Below are positions 1-6,237 of a DNA stretch of 6,330 bases, in pieces. Within the stretch, counting starts at the first letter, position 1. The number at the start of each line of letters is the position of its first letter. Position numbers and translations under genes: made by a program. Location of the stretch: positions 1-6,330 of the forward strand of contig NZ_NJPO01000040.1 of the NCBI RefSeq assembly GCF_002855795.1, in the 5' to 3' direction. The notes below the pieces were generated by a model. That model was not told the origin of the DNA. It saw only the letters and a program-made list of their open reading frames with translations, and did not search any database. The DNA comes from Candidatus Palibaumannia cicadellinicola. Its GTDB lineage: Bacteria; Pseudomonadota; Gammaproteobacteria; Enterobacterales; Enterobacteriaceae.

Positions 1-14
1 AGCACAAAGCAAGA

Positions 15-78
15 GTACTTTTACTACAAAAGTTACCAGTTAGTAGTATAAGATACGCAAACATAAAGTATCGTATAC
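15..78 (+). promoter_or_regulatory. Structured rpsB 5' leader with two hairpins
   Basis: Two consecutive stem-loops precede rpsB. Hairpin 1 pairs 15-22 with 28-36, with one bulged T at 33 and the 5-base loop ACTAC. Hairpin 2 pairs 46-56 with 68-78, giving 5+5 bp around one A-G mismatch and an 11-base A-rich loop. Hairpin 2 ends 28 bases before the ATG. Neither is followed by a T-run on either strand, so they do not look like terminators. In E. coli the rpsB leader (also described as the t44 RNA) is structured and mediates feedback by S2 on rpsB-tsf. That this leader does the same is inference from position and shape; I did not see a sequence match. Confidence 0.45.
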
Positions 79-106
79 CCAAAAATTAAATACATCGAGG
101 TTTTAT

Positions 107-805
107 ATGGCAACTGTTCTTATGCATGACATGTTCGAAGCTGGTGTTCATTTTGGTCATCAAACCCGCTACTGGAACCCGAAAATGAAACCATTCATCT
201 TCGGTGCCCGTAACAAAATTCACATCATTAATTTAGAACAAACGGTACCGATGTTTAACGATGCTCTAGCTGAACTAAACAAAATTGCATCCAATAAAGG
301 AAAAATATTGTTTGTAGGAACCAAACGAGCTGCAAGCGCAGCGATAAAAGAGGCTGCTAATAGTTGCCATCAGTTTTTTGTTAACTATCGTTGGTTAGGT
401 GGAATGTTAACTAATTGGAAAACAGTTCGTCAGTCTATTAAGTACTTAAAAGAGTTAGAAACTCAGTCTCAAGATGGAACGTTAGAGAAGCTAACTAAGA
501 AAGAAGCAATGATGCGTACTCGTAAATTAGAAAAACTAGAAAAAAGCCTCGGTGGAATTAAGGATATGGGTGGGCTACCAGATGCATTATTTGTGATTGA
601 TGCTGAACACGAACATATTGCAATCAAAGAAGCTAATAATTTAGGTATACCTGTTTTTGCGGTTGTTGACACGAACGCAAATCCTAATCATATAGATTTT
701 ATTATTCCTGGTAATGACGACGCTATTCGTGCCATAAATTTATATTTAACTGTTGTAGCAAGGGCTATACAAGAAGGTCGTTCTCAAGAACTTATCTCAA
801 GATAA
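107..805 (+). CDS. rpsB: 30S ribosomal protein S2
   Basis: S2 is a small-subunit protein bound at the head-body junction of the 30S, opposite the platform, and is needed for S1 docking. The 232-residue product is close to E. coli S2 along its whole length. The N-terminal S2 signature is at residues 6-17 (ending AGVHFG), followed by RYWNPKM at 21-27 and [10 protein letters not shown] at 95-104. A charged, probably coiled-coil region spans about 107-150. The second S2 signature is at 158-182 (from PDALFVID to GIP). The ATG has GAGG six bases upstream, and MATV matches the family N-terminus. The protein ends at SQELISR, about nine residues short of the 241-residue E. coli protein and lacking its acidic tail. 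The seven codons after the stop still resemble that tail. It is the first gene of the rpsB-tsf pair. Confidence 0.98.
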   Translation: MATVLMHDMFEAGVHFGHQTRYWNPKMKPFIFGARNKIHIINLEQTVPMFNDALAELNKIASNKGKILFVGTKRAASAAIKEAANSCHQFFVNYRWLGGMLTNWKTVRQSIKYLKELETQSQDGTLEKLTKKEAMMRTRKLEKLEKSLGGIKDMGGLPDALFVIDAEHEHIAIKEANNLGIPVFAVVDTNANPNHIDFIIPGNDDAIRAINLYLTVVARAIQEGRSQELISR

Positions 806-876
806 AGTGAAAAAACTTTTCTACAGTGATACTCTTTTTGTTTATCTCCCTAAATTAATTAAAGGATATTAAAATA

Positions 877-1689
877 ATGGCTGATGTTACTACTGCTTTG
901 GTAAAAGAACTACGTTACCGTACTAGTGCTGGGCTGATAAAGTGTAAAAACGCTTTAGTTGCAGCTCATGGAGATATTGAGTTAGCTATCGATTACCTCC
1001 GTAAATTAGGGCAGGCTACAGCAGCTAAAAAATCCGGGAGCATAGCTACTCAAGGTATAATTATTATCAAAAGAGCTAATAATAGCAAATATGCCGTAAT
1101 CATAGAACTAAACTGTGAAACAGATTTCGTCGCTAAAAATCAAACTTTTATCAACTTCGGAGATAAAATAGTAACCGCAGCATTAGATCAACCGATGATA
1201 AAGTTAGATTTGCTTCAAAAAGAATTCGAAGAACAGCGCATCACTTTAGTAGAAAAGATGGGTGAAAATATTAACCTCCGCCGCATAGGTTTTCTAGAAG
1301 GCGAGATACTAGTTTCATACCTACATTGCGCTCGTATTGGGGTTATAGTATCTGCTACTAATGCCGAGCCCAATTTAGTTAAACAGATTGCTATGCATAT
1401 TGCCGCGATCAAACCTGAATATGTTAATGTAGATGATATACCTAACGATATTATTTCCCGTGAGTACCAAATACAGCTCAATATTGCTATGCAATCCCAT
1501 AAGCCATATGAAGTAGCGCAAAAAATGATAGAAGGTCGTATGCGTCAGTTTACCCAAAATATCTCTCTAACTAACCAGAACTTTATTCTGGATCCCACTC
1601 AGACGATCGGGCAGCTACTAGAGGCGCATAAAGCCAAAGTTAACAACTTTATTCGCTTTGAAGTTGGTGAAGGAATAAAAATAAAATAA
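877..1689 (+). CDS. tsf: Elongation factor Ts (EF-Ts)
   Basis: EF-Ts is the guanine nucleotide exchange factor that releases GDP from EF-Tu in the cytoplasm. The 270-residue product aligns from its first residue with E. coli EF-Ts ([13 protein letters not shown]). The N-terminal UBA-like domain covers about 1-55. The TDFV motif is at 82-85; in E. coli its Asp and Phe insert into EF-Tu. The core and dimerisation region follow, with GENINLRR near 129-136 and HCARIGV near 150. The C-terminal module contains EGRMRQF and [16 protein letters not shown] lies 10 bases before the ATG. Two things are odd. The protein stops three residues after GEGI, lacking roughly the last 15 residues of the 283-residue E. 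coli protein (its final helix). The usually conserved RTGAGMMDCKKAL segment reads [13 protein letters not shown]. It sits 71 bases after rpsB, with no terminator between them. Confidence 0.97.
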   Translation: MADVTTALVKELRYRTSAGLIKCKNALVAAHGDIELAIDYLRKLGQATAAKKSGSIATQGIIIIKRANNSKYAVIIELNCETDFVAKNQTFINFGDKIVTAALDQPMIKLDLLQKEFEEQRITLVEKMGENINLRRIGFLEGEILVSYLHCARIGVIVSATNAEPNLVKQIAMHIAAIKPEYVNVDDIPNDIISREYQIQLNIAMQSHKPYEVAQKMIEGRMRQFTQNISLTNQNFILDPTQTIGQLLEAHKAKVNNFIRFEVGEGIKIK

Positions 1690-1759
1690 ATTTCGCTAAT
1701 ATTTGTCTAGTCAGTTCATTCGGTACTAGTACTAAACTAACAAAAGGAACTTATCATCC

Positions 1760-2476
1760 ATGGATGCTAAACCTGTCTACCAACGTATTTTGCTCAAATT
1801 GAGCGGAGAAGCTCTACAGGGCATAGCAAATTTGGGGATAGACACTAGTGTCTTAGCTCGTATAGCTAAGGAAGTAAAAGAGTTAGTAAACTTTAGTATT
1901 CAGGTTGGCGTAGTTATAGGAGGCGGAAACATATTTAGAGGTGCTGTGCTAACACAGGCTGGTATAAACCGCGTTGTATGCGATCATATGGGAATGCTAG
2001 CTACAGTAATAAATGGTCTAGCCATTCGTAATGCTCTGCAGCATGTAGATGTCAACGCTAATATTATGTCAGCCATTTCACTGGATGGAATTTGTGAAAA
2101 CTACAACTGGGAAAAAGCTATCTATTTGCTTGAGAAGAATAGCGTAGTGATATTCGTAGCTGGAACAGGTAATCCGTTTTTTACTACTGATTCTGCTGCT
2201 TGCTTACGTGCTCTAGAAATTAAAGCTAATGTAGTACTAAAAGCTACTAAAGTAGATGGTGTTTTTTCTGTTGATCCGACAAATAATCCAGATGCGATAC
2301 TTTATGATAAATTAAGTTATCAGGAAGTACTTCAAAATGAACTAAAAATTATGGATTTAGCTGCTGTTACACTAGCACGTGATCATAATCTGCCCATTCG
2401 TGTGTTTAATATAAACACGCCAGGGGCTTTATTGCGTGTTGTCATGGGTCATAAAGAAGGTACTATTATTAATTAG
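1760..2476 (+). CDS. pyrH: UMP kinase (uridylate kinase)
   Basis: PyrH phosphorylates UMP to UDP with ATP, feeding RNA synthesis, CTP and UDP-sugars. It is a cytoplasmic hexamer of the amino-acid-kinase fold. The 238 residues (E. coli 241) keep the family motifs: KLSGEAL at 13-19, GGGNIFRG at 54-61, DHMGMLATV at 75-83, [12 protein letters not shown] at 135-146, KATKVDGV at 161-168 and MDLAA at 198-202. The residue before DHMGM is Cys74, where E. coli has Gly. Other bacteria also vary here, so activity is probably kept. The ATG at 1760 has AAAGGA 11 bases upstream and gives [18 protein letters not shown], matching the E. coli start but for two or three residues. It lies 70 bases after tsf and 59 before frr, probably in the same transcript. 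Confidence 0.97.
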   Translation: MDAKPVYQRILLKLSGEALQGIANLGIDTSVLARIAKEVKELVNFSIQVGVVIGGGNIFRGAVLTQAGINRVVCDHMGMLATVINGLAIRNALQHVDVNANIMSAISLDGICENYNWEKAIYLLEKNSVVIFVAGTGNPFFTTDSAACLRALEIKANVVLKATKVDGVFSVDPTNNPDAILYDKLSYQEVLQNELKIMDLAAVTLARDHNLPIRVFNINTPGALLRVVMGHKEGTIIN

Positions 2477-2535
2477 CAAAAGAAAAATTTTCATTCTTAT
2501 CAGCCAAGATAAATAAAGTCTCAAGGGTACACAAC

Positions 2536-3087
2536 GTGATTAATGAAATCCAAAAAGATGCTGAGGTACGTATGGCAAAATGCGTAGAAGCATTTAAAAA
2601 CCATATTAGTAAGTTCCGTACTGGCCGTGCTTCCCCAAGTTTACTTGATGGTATTGAGGTAAAGTCTTATGGTGCAATCATGCCATTGCGTAAGTTAGCT
2701 AATATTGTAGCGGAAGATTCACGTACCTTAGCGATTACCTTGTTCGATTTATCAATGATACCATCGGTAGAAAAAGCTATCATAGCCTCAGATTTAGGTC
2801 TTAATCCTTACTTAGCGGGAACAGTTATCCATGTACCATTACCGCCCCTGACTGAAGAACGACGCCGCCATCTGATTAAAGTAGTTCGCTTTGAAGCTGA
2901 ACAAGGAAAAATTTCCGTGCGTAATATACGACGCGATGCTAATGACAAGGTAAAAGCGCTACTAAAAAACAAAACGATAGGTGCAGATCGTAGATATCAA
3001 GAAGATATTCAGAAAATCACCGAAATATGGATTAAAAAACTAGATAGCATCTTAGCAGAAAAAGAAAGAGAACTAATCGATTTTTAA
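2536..3087 (+). CDS. frr: Ribosome recycling factor
   Basis: With EF-G, RRF splits the post-termination ribosome from mRNA and tRNA. The 183-residue product (E. coli 185) is full length. The helical-bundle domain I is formed by residues 1-30 and about 106-183, and the beta domain II by 31-105. Recognisable blocks are [15 protein letters not shown] near 26-40, DLGLNP at 86-91, [10 protein letters not shown] at 101-110 and [16 protein letters not shown] at 128-143, which includes the conserved arginines 132-133. The C-terminus EKERELIDF matches the E. coli end, so the tail is intact, unlike rpsB and tsf. The start is GTG, with AAGGG eight bases upstream, and [13 protein letters not shown] matches the family N-terminus. 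A two-residue deletion relative to E. coli lies near residue 148. It is the last gene before the terminator. Confidence 0.97.
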   Translation: MINEIQKDAEVRMAKCVEAFKNHISKFRTGRASPSLLDGIEVKSYGAIMPLRKLANIVAEDSRTLAITLFDLSMIPSVEKAIIASDLGLNPYLAGTVIHVPLPPLTEERRRHLIKVVRFEAEQGKISVRNIRRDANDKVKALLKNKTIGADRRYQEDIQKITEIWIKKLDSILAEKERELIDF

Positions 3088-3102
3088 TTCGTAGACAGTC
3101 TG

Positions 3103-3157
3103 AAAACGCCGTAGTGGCCCCTCCTAAGTGAGGGTCTTGTCGCTGCGGCGTTTTTTT
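3103..3157 (+). terminator. Intrinsic terminator after frr
   Basis: A long G+C-rich hairpin starts 15 bases after the frr stop. Bases 3107-3118 pair with 3139-3150 (12 bp including three G-U pairs). A TCTT bulge lies at 3135-3138 on the 3' side. An inner 5-bp stem pairs 3119-3123 with 3130-3134 around a six-base loop. Four As at 3103-3106 face a run of seven Ts at 3151-3157, the classic rho-independent layout. It should end transcription of the rpsB-tsf-pyrH-frr unit and separate it from dxr. Confidence 0.92.
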
Positions 3158-3165
3158 ATGGTGTG

Positions 3166-3196
3166 TTGTCATATTTAATATATTCTAACGTAGTAG
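3166..3196 (+). promoter_or_regulatory. Weak promoter candidate for dxr
   Basis: Because a terminator lies just upstream, dxr should need its own promoter in 3158-3208. TTGTCA at 3166-3171 is a good -35 match. The best-spaced -10 candidates are poor: TAGTAG at 3191-3196 after a 19-base spacer, while TAATAT at 3176-3181 would need a different -35. In such A+T-rich DNA this assignment is tentative. Confidence 0.2.
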
Positions 3197-3208
3197 CTAA
3201 ATAATTTC

Positions 3209-4417
3209 ATGAGGCATTTGACGATTCTCGGTAGTACCGGTTCTATTGGTACTAGCACATTAGCTGTGATCAAAAATAATCCAGATCAGTTCACAGTACG
3301 TGCACTAGTAGCAAAAGATAATTTTTCTTTAATGACAAAACAATGTTTGGCTTTTCGGCCATCCTGGGCTGGTATGGCAGACGAGCGAGCGGCGAGGAAA
3401 CTCAAAGCTAACTTAGCCCAAGTTCGAATCCCTATTCAAGTAATTTCCGGTACTCCAGCAGCTTGCGAACTAGCAGCACTAGAGGAAGTAGATACGGTGA
3501 TGGCAGCTATTGTCGGGGCTGCTGGTTTACTACCCACATTATCTGCACTACGCGCTGGTAAACGCGTGTTGCTAGCTAATAAGGAGGCACTAGTAACTTG
3601 CGGGAGGCTGTTTATGAATGAAGTACGTGAGCACAATGCACAACTACTTCCAGTAGATAGCGAACATAATGCTATTTTTCAGAGTTTACCTGAACCACTT
3701 CAGCGTAAGTTACGGTATGCGTCGCTGTATGCGTCGCTGACTGAACATGGTGTATCACGAATTATTTTAACTGGGTCTGGAGGACCATTTCGTAATACTC
3801 CACTATCAGCGCTGGCTGCAATAACATCAGATCAAGCTTGTGCACATCCCAATTGGTCAATGGGACGCAAAATATCAGTAGATTCAGCAACGATGATGAA
3901 TAAAGGATTAGAGTATATCGAGGCACGTTGGTTGTTTAACGCTTCCGCCGACCAAATTGAAGTACTGCTACATCCACAATCGATAGTTCACTCAATGGTA
4001 CGCTATGCTGATGGTAGCGTTCTAGCCCAGCTAGGATATCCTGACATGCGCACTCCTATCGCCCATGCTATGGCATATCCTGCAAGAGTACCGACAGGAG
4101 TTACACCTCTTGACTTTTTACGCTTAGGTACTCTGAGTTTTTACCAACCAGATGGTGAACGTTACCCCTGTCTGCAACTAGCTATTGAAGCTAGTAAGAG
4201 CGGCCAGGCCGCAACCACTGCACTCAATGCCGCCAACGAAGTTGCGGTAGCAGCTTTTTTGCAAAGAGATATCAGCTTTACCGATATTGCTGCAGTAAAC
4301 CGTAGGGTACTAGACCAGTTAAATTTTACCGAACCAGCTAGCGTAGAGGAAGTATTATTTATTGACCGTCAAGCGCGTCAAAATGCCCGCCTAAGCGTCC
4401 GCTATTTCGAGCGATAA
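3209..4417 (+). CDS. dxr: 1-deoxy-D-xylulose 5-phosphate reductoisomerase
   Basis: Dxr (IspC) converts DXP to 2-C-methyl-D-erythritol 4-phosphate with NADPH, the committed step of the MEP isoprenoid pathway. The 402-residue product (E. coli 398) has the NADPH-binding start [11 protein letters not shown] at 4-14 and [12 protein letters not shown] at 121-132. The metal-binding Asp150, Ser151 and Glu152 lie in [20 protein letters not shown] is at 187-195, and the flexible-loop HPNWSMGRK at 213-221 carries His213 and Trp216. [13 protein letters not shown] follows, with metal ligand Glu235, then HPQS and the helical C-terminal domain with TALNAANE. All active-site residues are present. The four extra residues are one in-frame copy of YASL (170-173 and 174-177) from a 12-bp tandem duplication. 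No Shine-Dalgarno is visible upstream of the ATG. The start is supported by MRHLTILG matching the family N-terminus and by an in-frame stop just upstream at 3194. Confidence 0.97.
   Translation: MRHLTILGSTGSIGTSTLAVIKNNPDQFTVRALVAKDNFSLMTKQCLAFRPSWAGMADERAARKLKANLAQVRIPIQVISGTPAACELAALEEVDTVMAAIVGAAGLLPTLSALRAGKRVLLANKEALVTCGRLFMNEVREHNAQLLPVDSEHNAIFQSLPEPLQRKLRYASLYASLTEHGVSRIILTGSGGPFRNTPLSALAAITSDQACAHPNWSMGRKISVDSATMMNKGLEYIEARWLFNASADQIEVLLHPQSIVHSMVRYADGSVLAQLGYPDMRTPIAHAMAYPARVPTGVTPLDFLRLGTLSFYQPDGERYPCLQLAIEASKSGQAATTALNAANEVAVAAFLQRDISFTDIAAVNRRVLDQLNFTEPASVEEVLFIDRQARQNARLSVRYFER
3715..3738 (+). repeat. 12-bp perfect tandem duplication inside dxr
   Basis: The unit GTATGCGTCGCT occurs twice head to tail, at 3715-3726 and 3727-3738, with the next base G also matching. 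It adds four residues, so dxr reads [15 protein letters not shown] where E. coli reads approximately LGYADLEQNGV. This accounts for the whole length difference from E. coli Dxr. The insertion lies between the metal-binding SEHNAIFQ block and LTGSGGPF, away from the catalytic residues in sequence. Two identical copies suggest a recent slippage event. Confidence 0.9.
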
Positions 4418-4439
4418 ATGATTATTGTACTCAACATTT

Positions 4440-4468
4440 TTGTTCGATGATCAGCAAAATGATATAGT
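4440..4468 (+). promoter_or_regulatory. Candidate promoter for uppS-cdsA
   Basis: TATAGT at 4463-4468 matches the -10 consensus at five of six positions and has TG one base before it (TGATATAGT), an extended -10. TTGTTC at 4440-4445 lies 17 bases upstream as a partial -35. Transcription would begin near 4475, leaving a leader of about 155 bases that includes both inverted repeats. The non-coding gap after dxr makes a promoter here plausible; no start site is known. Confidence 0.35.
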
Positions 4469-4487
4469 AGTATACCACTAAGACCGT

Positions 4488-4511
4488 TAATAATGGCCAA
4501 TTGCGTTATTA
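4488..4511 (+). repeat. Inverted repeat in the dxr-uppS gap
   Basis: TAATAATG at 4488-4495 pairs with CGTTATTA at 4504-4511 (8 bp with one T-G pair) around the loop GCCAATTG. Two further G-U pairs could extend the base. There is no T-run, so it is not an intrinsic terminator. It could fold in the uppS leader RNA or be chance in A+T-rich DNA. Confidence 0.35.
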
Positions 4512-4555
4512 GTATACACGGATTATTGACTGCTTCGTAGGCCCTGTGTTTCAGA

Positions 4556-4574
4556 AAGAGAATAGTATTCTCTT
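4556..4574 (+). repeat. Perfect 9-1-9 inverted repeat upstream of uppS
   Basis: AAGAGAATA at 4556-4564 and TATTCTCTT at 4566-4574 are exact reverse complements around G4565. As RNA this gives a 7-bp stem with a 5-base loop; as DNA it is a 19-bp near-palindrome of the kind a dimeric repressor can bind. It ends 29 bases before the possible TTG start and 56 before the ATG of uppS. No T-run follows, which argues against a terminator. Its role is unknown. Confidence 0.6.
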
Positions 4575-4630
4575 ATTAATTTAGGTAATACGTAAAAATA
4601 ATATTGGCCGAAAATAAATTAGAGACTCAA

Positions 4631-5350
4631 ATGTTTCCTGTTTTATCATCGCCCCAACATATAGCAATTATTATGGATGGTAATGGTCGCTGGGCGAAGA
4701 AGCAAGGCAAATTACGTATCTTCGGTCATCAGGCTGGTATTAAGTCAGTCCGCCGTGCAGTTAGCTTTGCAGTTAACCATCATTTCAACGCGTTGACGCT
4801 ATATGCATTTAGCCGTGAAAATTGGAATCGTCCTACTCAAGAAGTTTCCGCGCTTATGGAACTTTTTGTTTGTGCATTAGATAATGAAGTAAAAAGCTTG
4901 CATAAACATAATGTACGACTAAAAATTATTGGTGATATTGGTCGTTTTGGTATGAGTTTACAGGAACGTATTTCTTATTCCGAGAAACTAACCAGCAATA
5001 ATAATGGTTTAACTCTCAATATTGCCGCCAATTATGGTGGACGTTGGGATATTATTCAAGGAGTTAAGCAAATTGCTATTCAAGTCCAAGACGGTCTCTT
5101 ACTTCCTCATGAAATAGATGAAAATATATTATGCCGTTATGTCTGTATGAATGAACTAGCCCCTGTAGATTTAGTAATCCGTACTGGAGGCGAACACCGT
5201 ATTAGTAATTTTCTGCTATGGCAGATAGCTTATGCTGAGCTATTTTTTACCGATGTGTTATGGCCCGATTTTGATGACGTTGTTTTTGAAAATGCTCTCA
5301 ATGCTTTTGCTCAAAGAGAACGGCGCTTCGGTAGAACTACACCTGACTAG
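4631..5350 (+). CDS. uppS: Undecaprenyl diphosphate synthase
   Basis: UppS (IspU) is a cis-prenyltransferase that adds eight isopentenyl units to farnesyl diphosphate. The C55 product becomes the lipid carrier for peptidoglycan and surface glycans. From the ATG at 4631 the protein has 239 residues (E. coli 253). Key blocks are IIMDGNGRWAKK with catalytic Asp16, His33 in FGHQAG, YAFSRENWNRP near 58-68, NIAANYGGRWDI near 130-141, RTGGEHRISN at 184-193 and AELFFTDVLWPDF with the metal ligand Glu203. All catalytic residues are present. The start is uncertain. The ATG has only a weak AGAGA five bases upstream, but gives nine residues before HIAIIMDG, as in many relatives. A TTG at 4604 would add nine residues, nearer the E. 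coli length, but has no properly spaced Shine-Dalgarno. cdsA follows after nine bases. The last few residues of the E. coli tail are missing. Confidence 0.96.
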   Translation: MFPVLSSPQHIAIIMDGNGRWAKKQGKLRIFGHQAGIKSVRRAVSFAVNHHFNALTLYAFSRENWNRPTQEVSALMELFVCALDNEVKSLHKHNVRLKIIGDIGRFGMSLQERISYSEKLTSNNNGLTLNIAANYGGRWDIIQGVKQIAIQVQDGLLLPHEIDENILCRYVCMNELAPVDLVIRTGGEHRISNFLLWQIAYAELFFTDVLWPDFDDVVFENALNAFAQRERRFGRTTPD

Positions 5351-5355
5351 GGAGG
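5351..5355 (+). promoter_or_regulatory. Strong ribosome binding site fixing the cdsA TTG start
   Basis: GGAGG begins directly after the uppS stop codon and lies four bases before TTG 5360. It is the best Shine-Dalgarno in the window and supports the TTG start, which has no ATG competitor near the expected N-terminus. Confidence 0.8.
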
Positions 5356-5359
5356 TTTT

Positions 5360-6223
5360 TTGCTGAAGTATCGCTTGATTACCGCATTTATTATTATACC
5401 TATAGTAATAGGTATACTTTTTTTATTACCGCCCATATGGTTCAAGCTAGTTACCTTAACAGTATGTATGTTAAGTGCCTGGGAATGGGGGCAACTAGCT
5501 GGATTAAATGATTTTAGTAAACGTTTTTGGCTGACCATAGTATATGGTTTACTATTGACTGTGATAACATTTGCTGTACCGATCTACTGGCCATTATTTA
5601 TCGTATGGCAGGTACAATACGTCCTGTTAGTAGCTTTACTATGGTGGCTCACTGCACTAATACTAGTACTCTGCTATCCTAATTATGCTTTGTTCTGGTG
5701 TCATTCTCACTTACTACGATTAGCATTTGGCTTTTTTACTATACTACCTTTTTTTTGTAGCGTAATTATATTACTTGATTATAATTATGATATTAATCAT
5801 TTTGCAGGATCTTGGTGGTTATTATATATCATGTTCCTAGTATGGAGCGCTGATTCTGGCGCTTATCTCTTCGGACGCGCTTTAGGTAGTCATAAGCTAG
5901 CTCCTAACATTTCGCCTGGTAAAACTTGGGAAGGTCTAATAAGCGGCCTGTTAATATCTTTAATTATTAGTTGGATATTTAATAGTTATGCACCGCTTCA
6001 TGTCGCTCCGCTTACGCTGCTTGTCTGCTCCACAGTAGCTGCGCTAGCTTCTGTGGTTGGAGATTTAACAGAAAGTATGTTTAAACGTGAAGCAGGTATT
6101 AAGGACAGCGGGTACATAATTCCCGGGCATGGTGGAATGTTAGATCGTATAGATAGCCTTACTGCCGCTATTCCAGTTTTCGTTTATCTGATGTTACAAG
6201 TTTGTCACGCGGATATAAGTTAA
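5360..6223 (+). CDS. cdsA: Phosphatidate cytidylyltransferase (CDP-diglyceride synthase)
   Basis: CdsA is an inner-membrane enzyme that makes CDP-diacylglycerol from phosphatidic acid and CTP, the precursor of phosphatidylethanolamine, phosphatidylglycerol and cardiolipin. The 287 residues (E. coli 285) are strongly hydrophobic, with about eight or nine membrane segments, roughly at 7-24, 28-45, 56-74, 79-105, 121-139, 151-170, 194-208, 213-233 and 266-282. VWSADSGAY is at 161-169 and SPGKTWEG at 185-192. The complete CDP-diglyceride synthase signature spans 239-265, including KREAGIKDSG, PGHGG and LDRID with its conserved acidic residues. The TTG start gives MLKYRLI, identical to the E. coli N-terminus, and has a strong GGAGG upstream. 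It is nine bases from uppS and probably translationally coupled to it. The middle of the protein (about 75-115) is the most diverged part. Confidence 0.97.
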   Translation: MLKYRLITAFIIIPIVIGILFLLPPIWFKLVTLTVCMLSAWEWGQLAGLNDFSKRFWLTIVYGLLLTVITFAVPIYWPLFIVWQVQYVLLVALLWWLTALILVLCYPNYALFWCHSHLLRLAFGFFTILPFFCSVIILLDYNYDINHFAGSWWLLYIMFLVWSADSGAYLFGRALGSHKLAPNISPGKTWEGLISGLLISLIISWIFNSYAPLHVAPLTLLVCSTVAALASVVGDLTESMFKREAGIKDSGYIIPGHGGMLDRIDSLTAAIPVFVYLMLQVCHADIS

Positions 6224-6237
6224 AACTGGGAGATATT

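Noticed and set aside
469..672. Minus-strand open frames within rpsB, and similar ones within tsf (1215-1557), dxr (3436-3636) and cdsA (5347-5538)
   Set aside because: Each is the shadow of a well-recognised plus-strand gene. None resembles a known family or has its own start signals.
809..821. Small hairpin GAAAA/TTTTC in the rpsB-tsf spacer as an attenuator
   Set aside because: Five mostly A-T pairs with a three-base loop and no G+C content are too weak to terminate transcription.
1723..1732. Palindrome GTACTAGTAC in the tsf-pyrH spacer
   Set aside because: Ten bases only, with no loop, and easily expected by chance in sequence rich in CTAG and TAGT words.
4418..4450. Ten-codon open frame starting with the ATG right after the dxr stop
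   Set aside because: It is too short, has no Shine-Dalgarno and has no similarity to anything I recognise.
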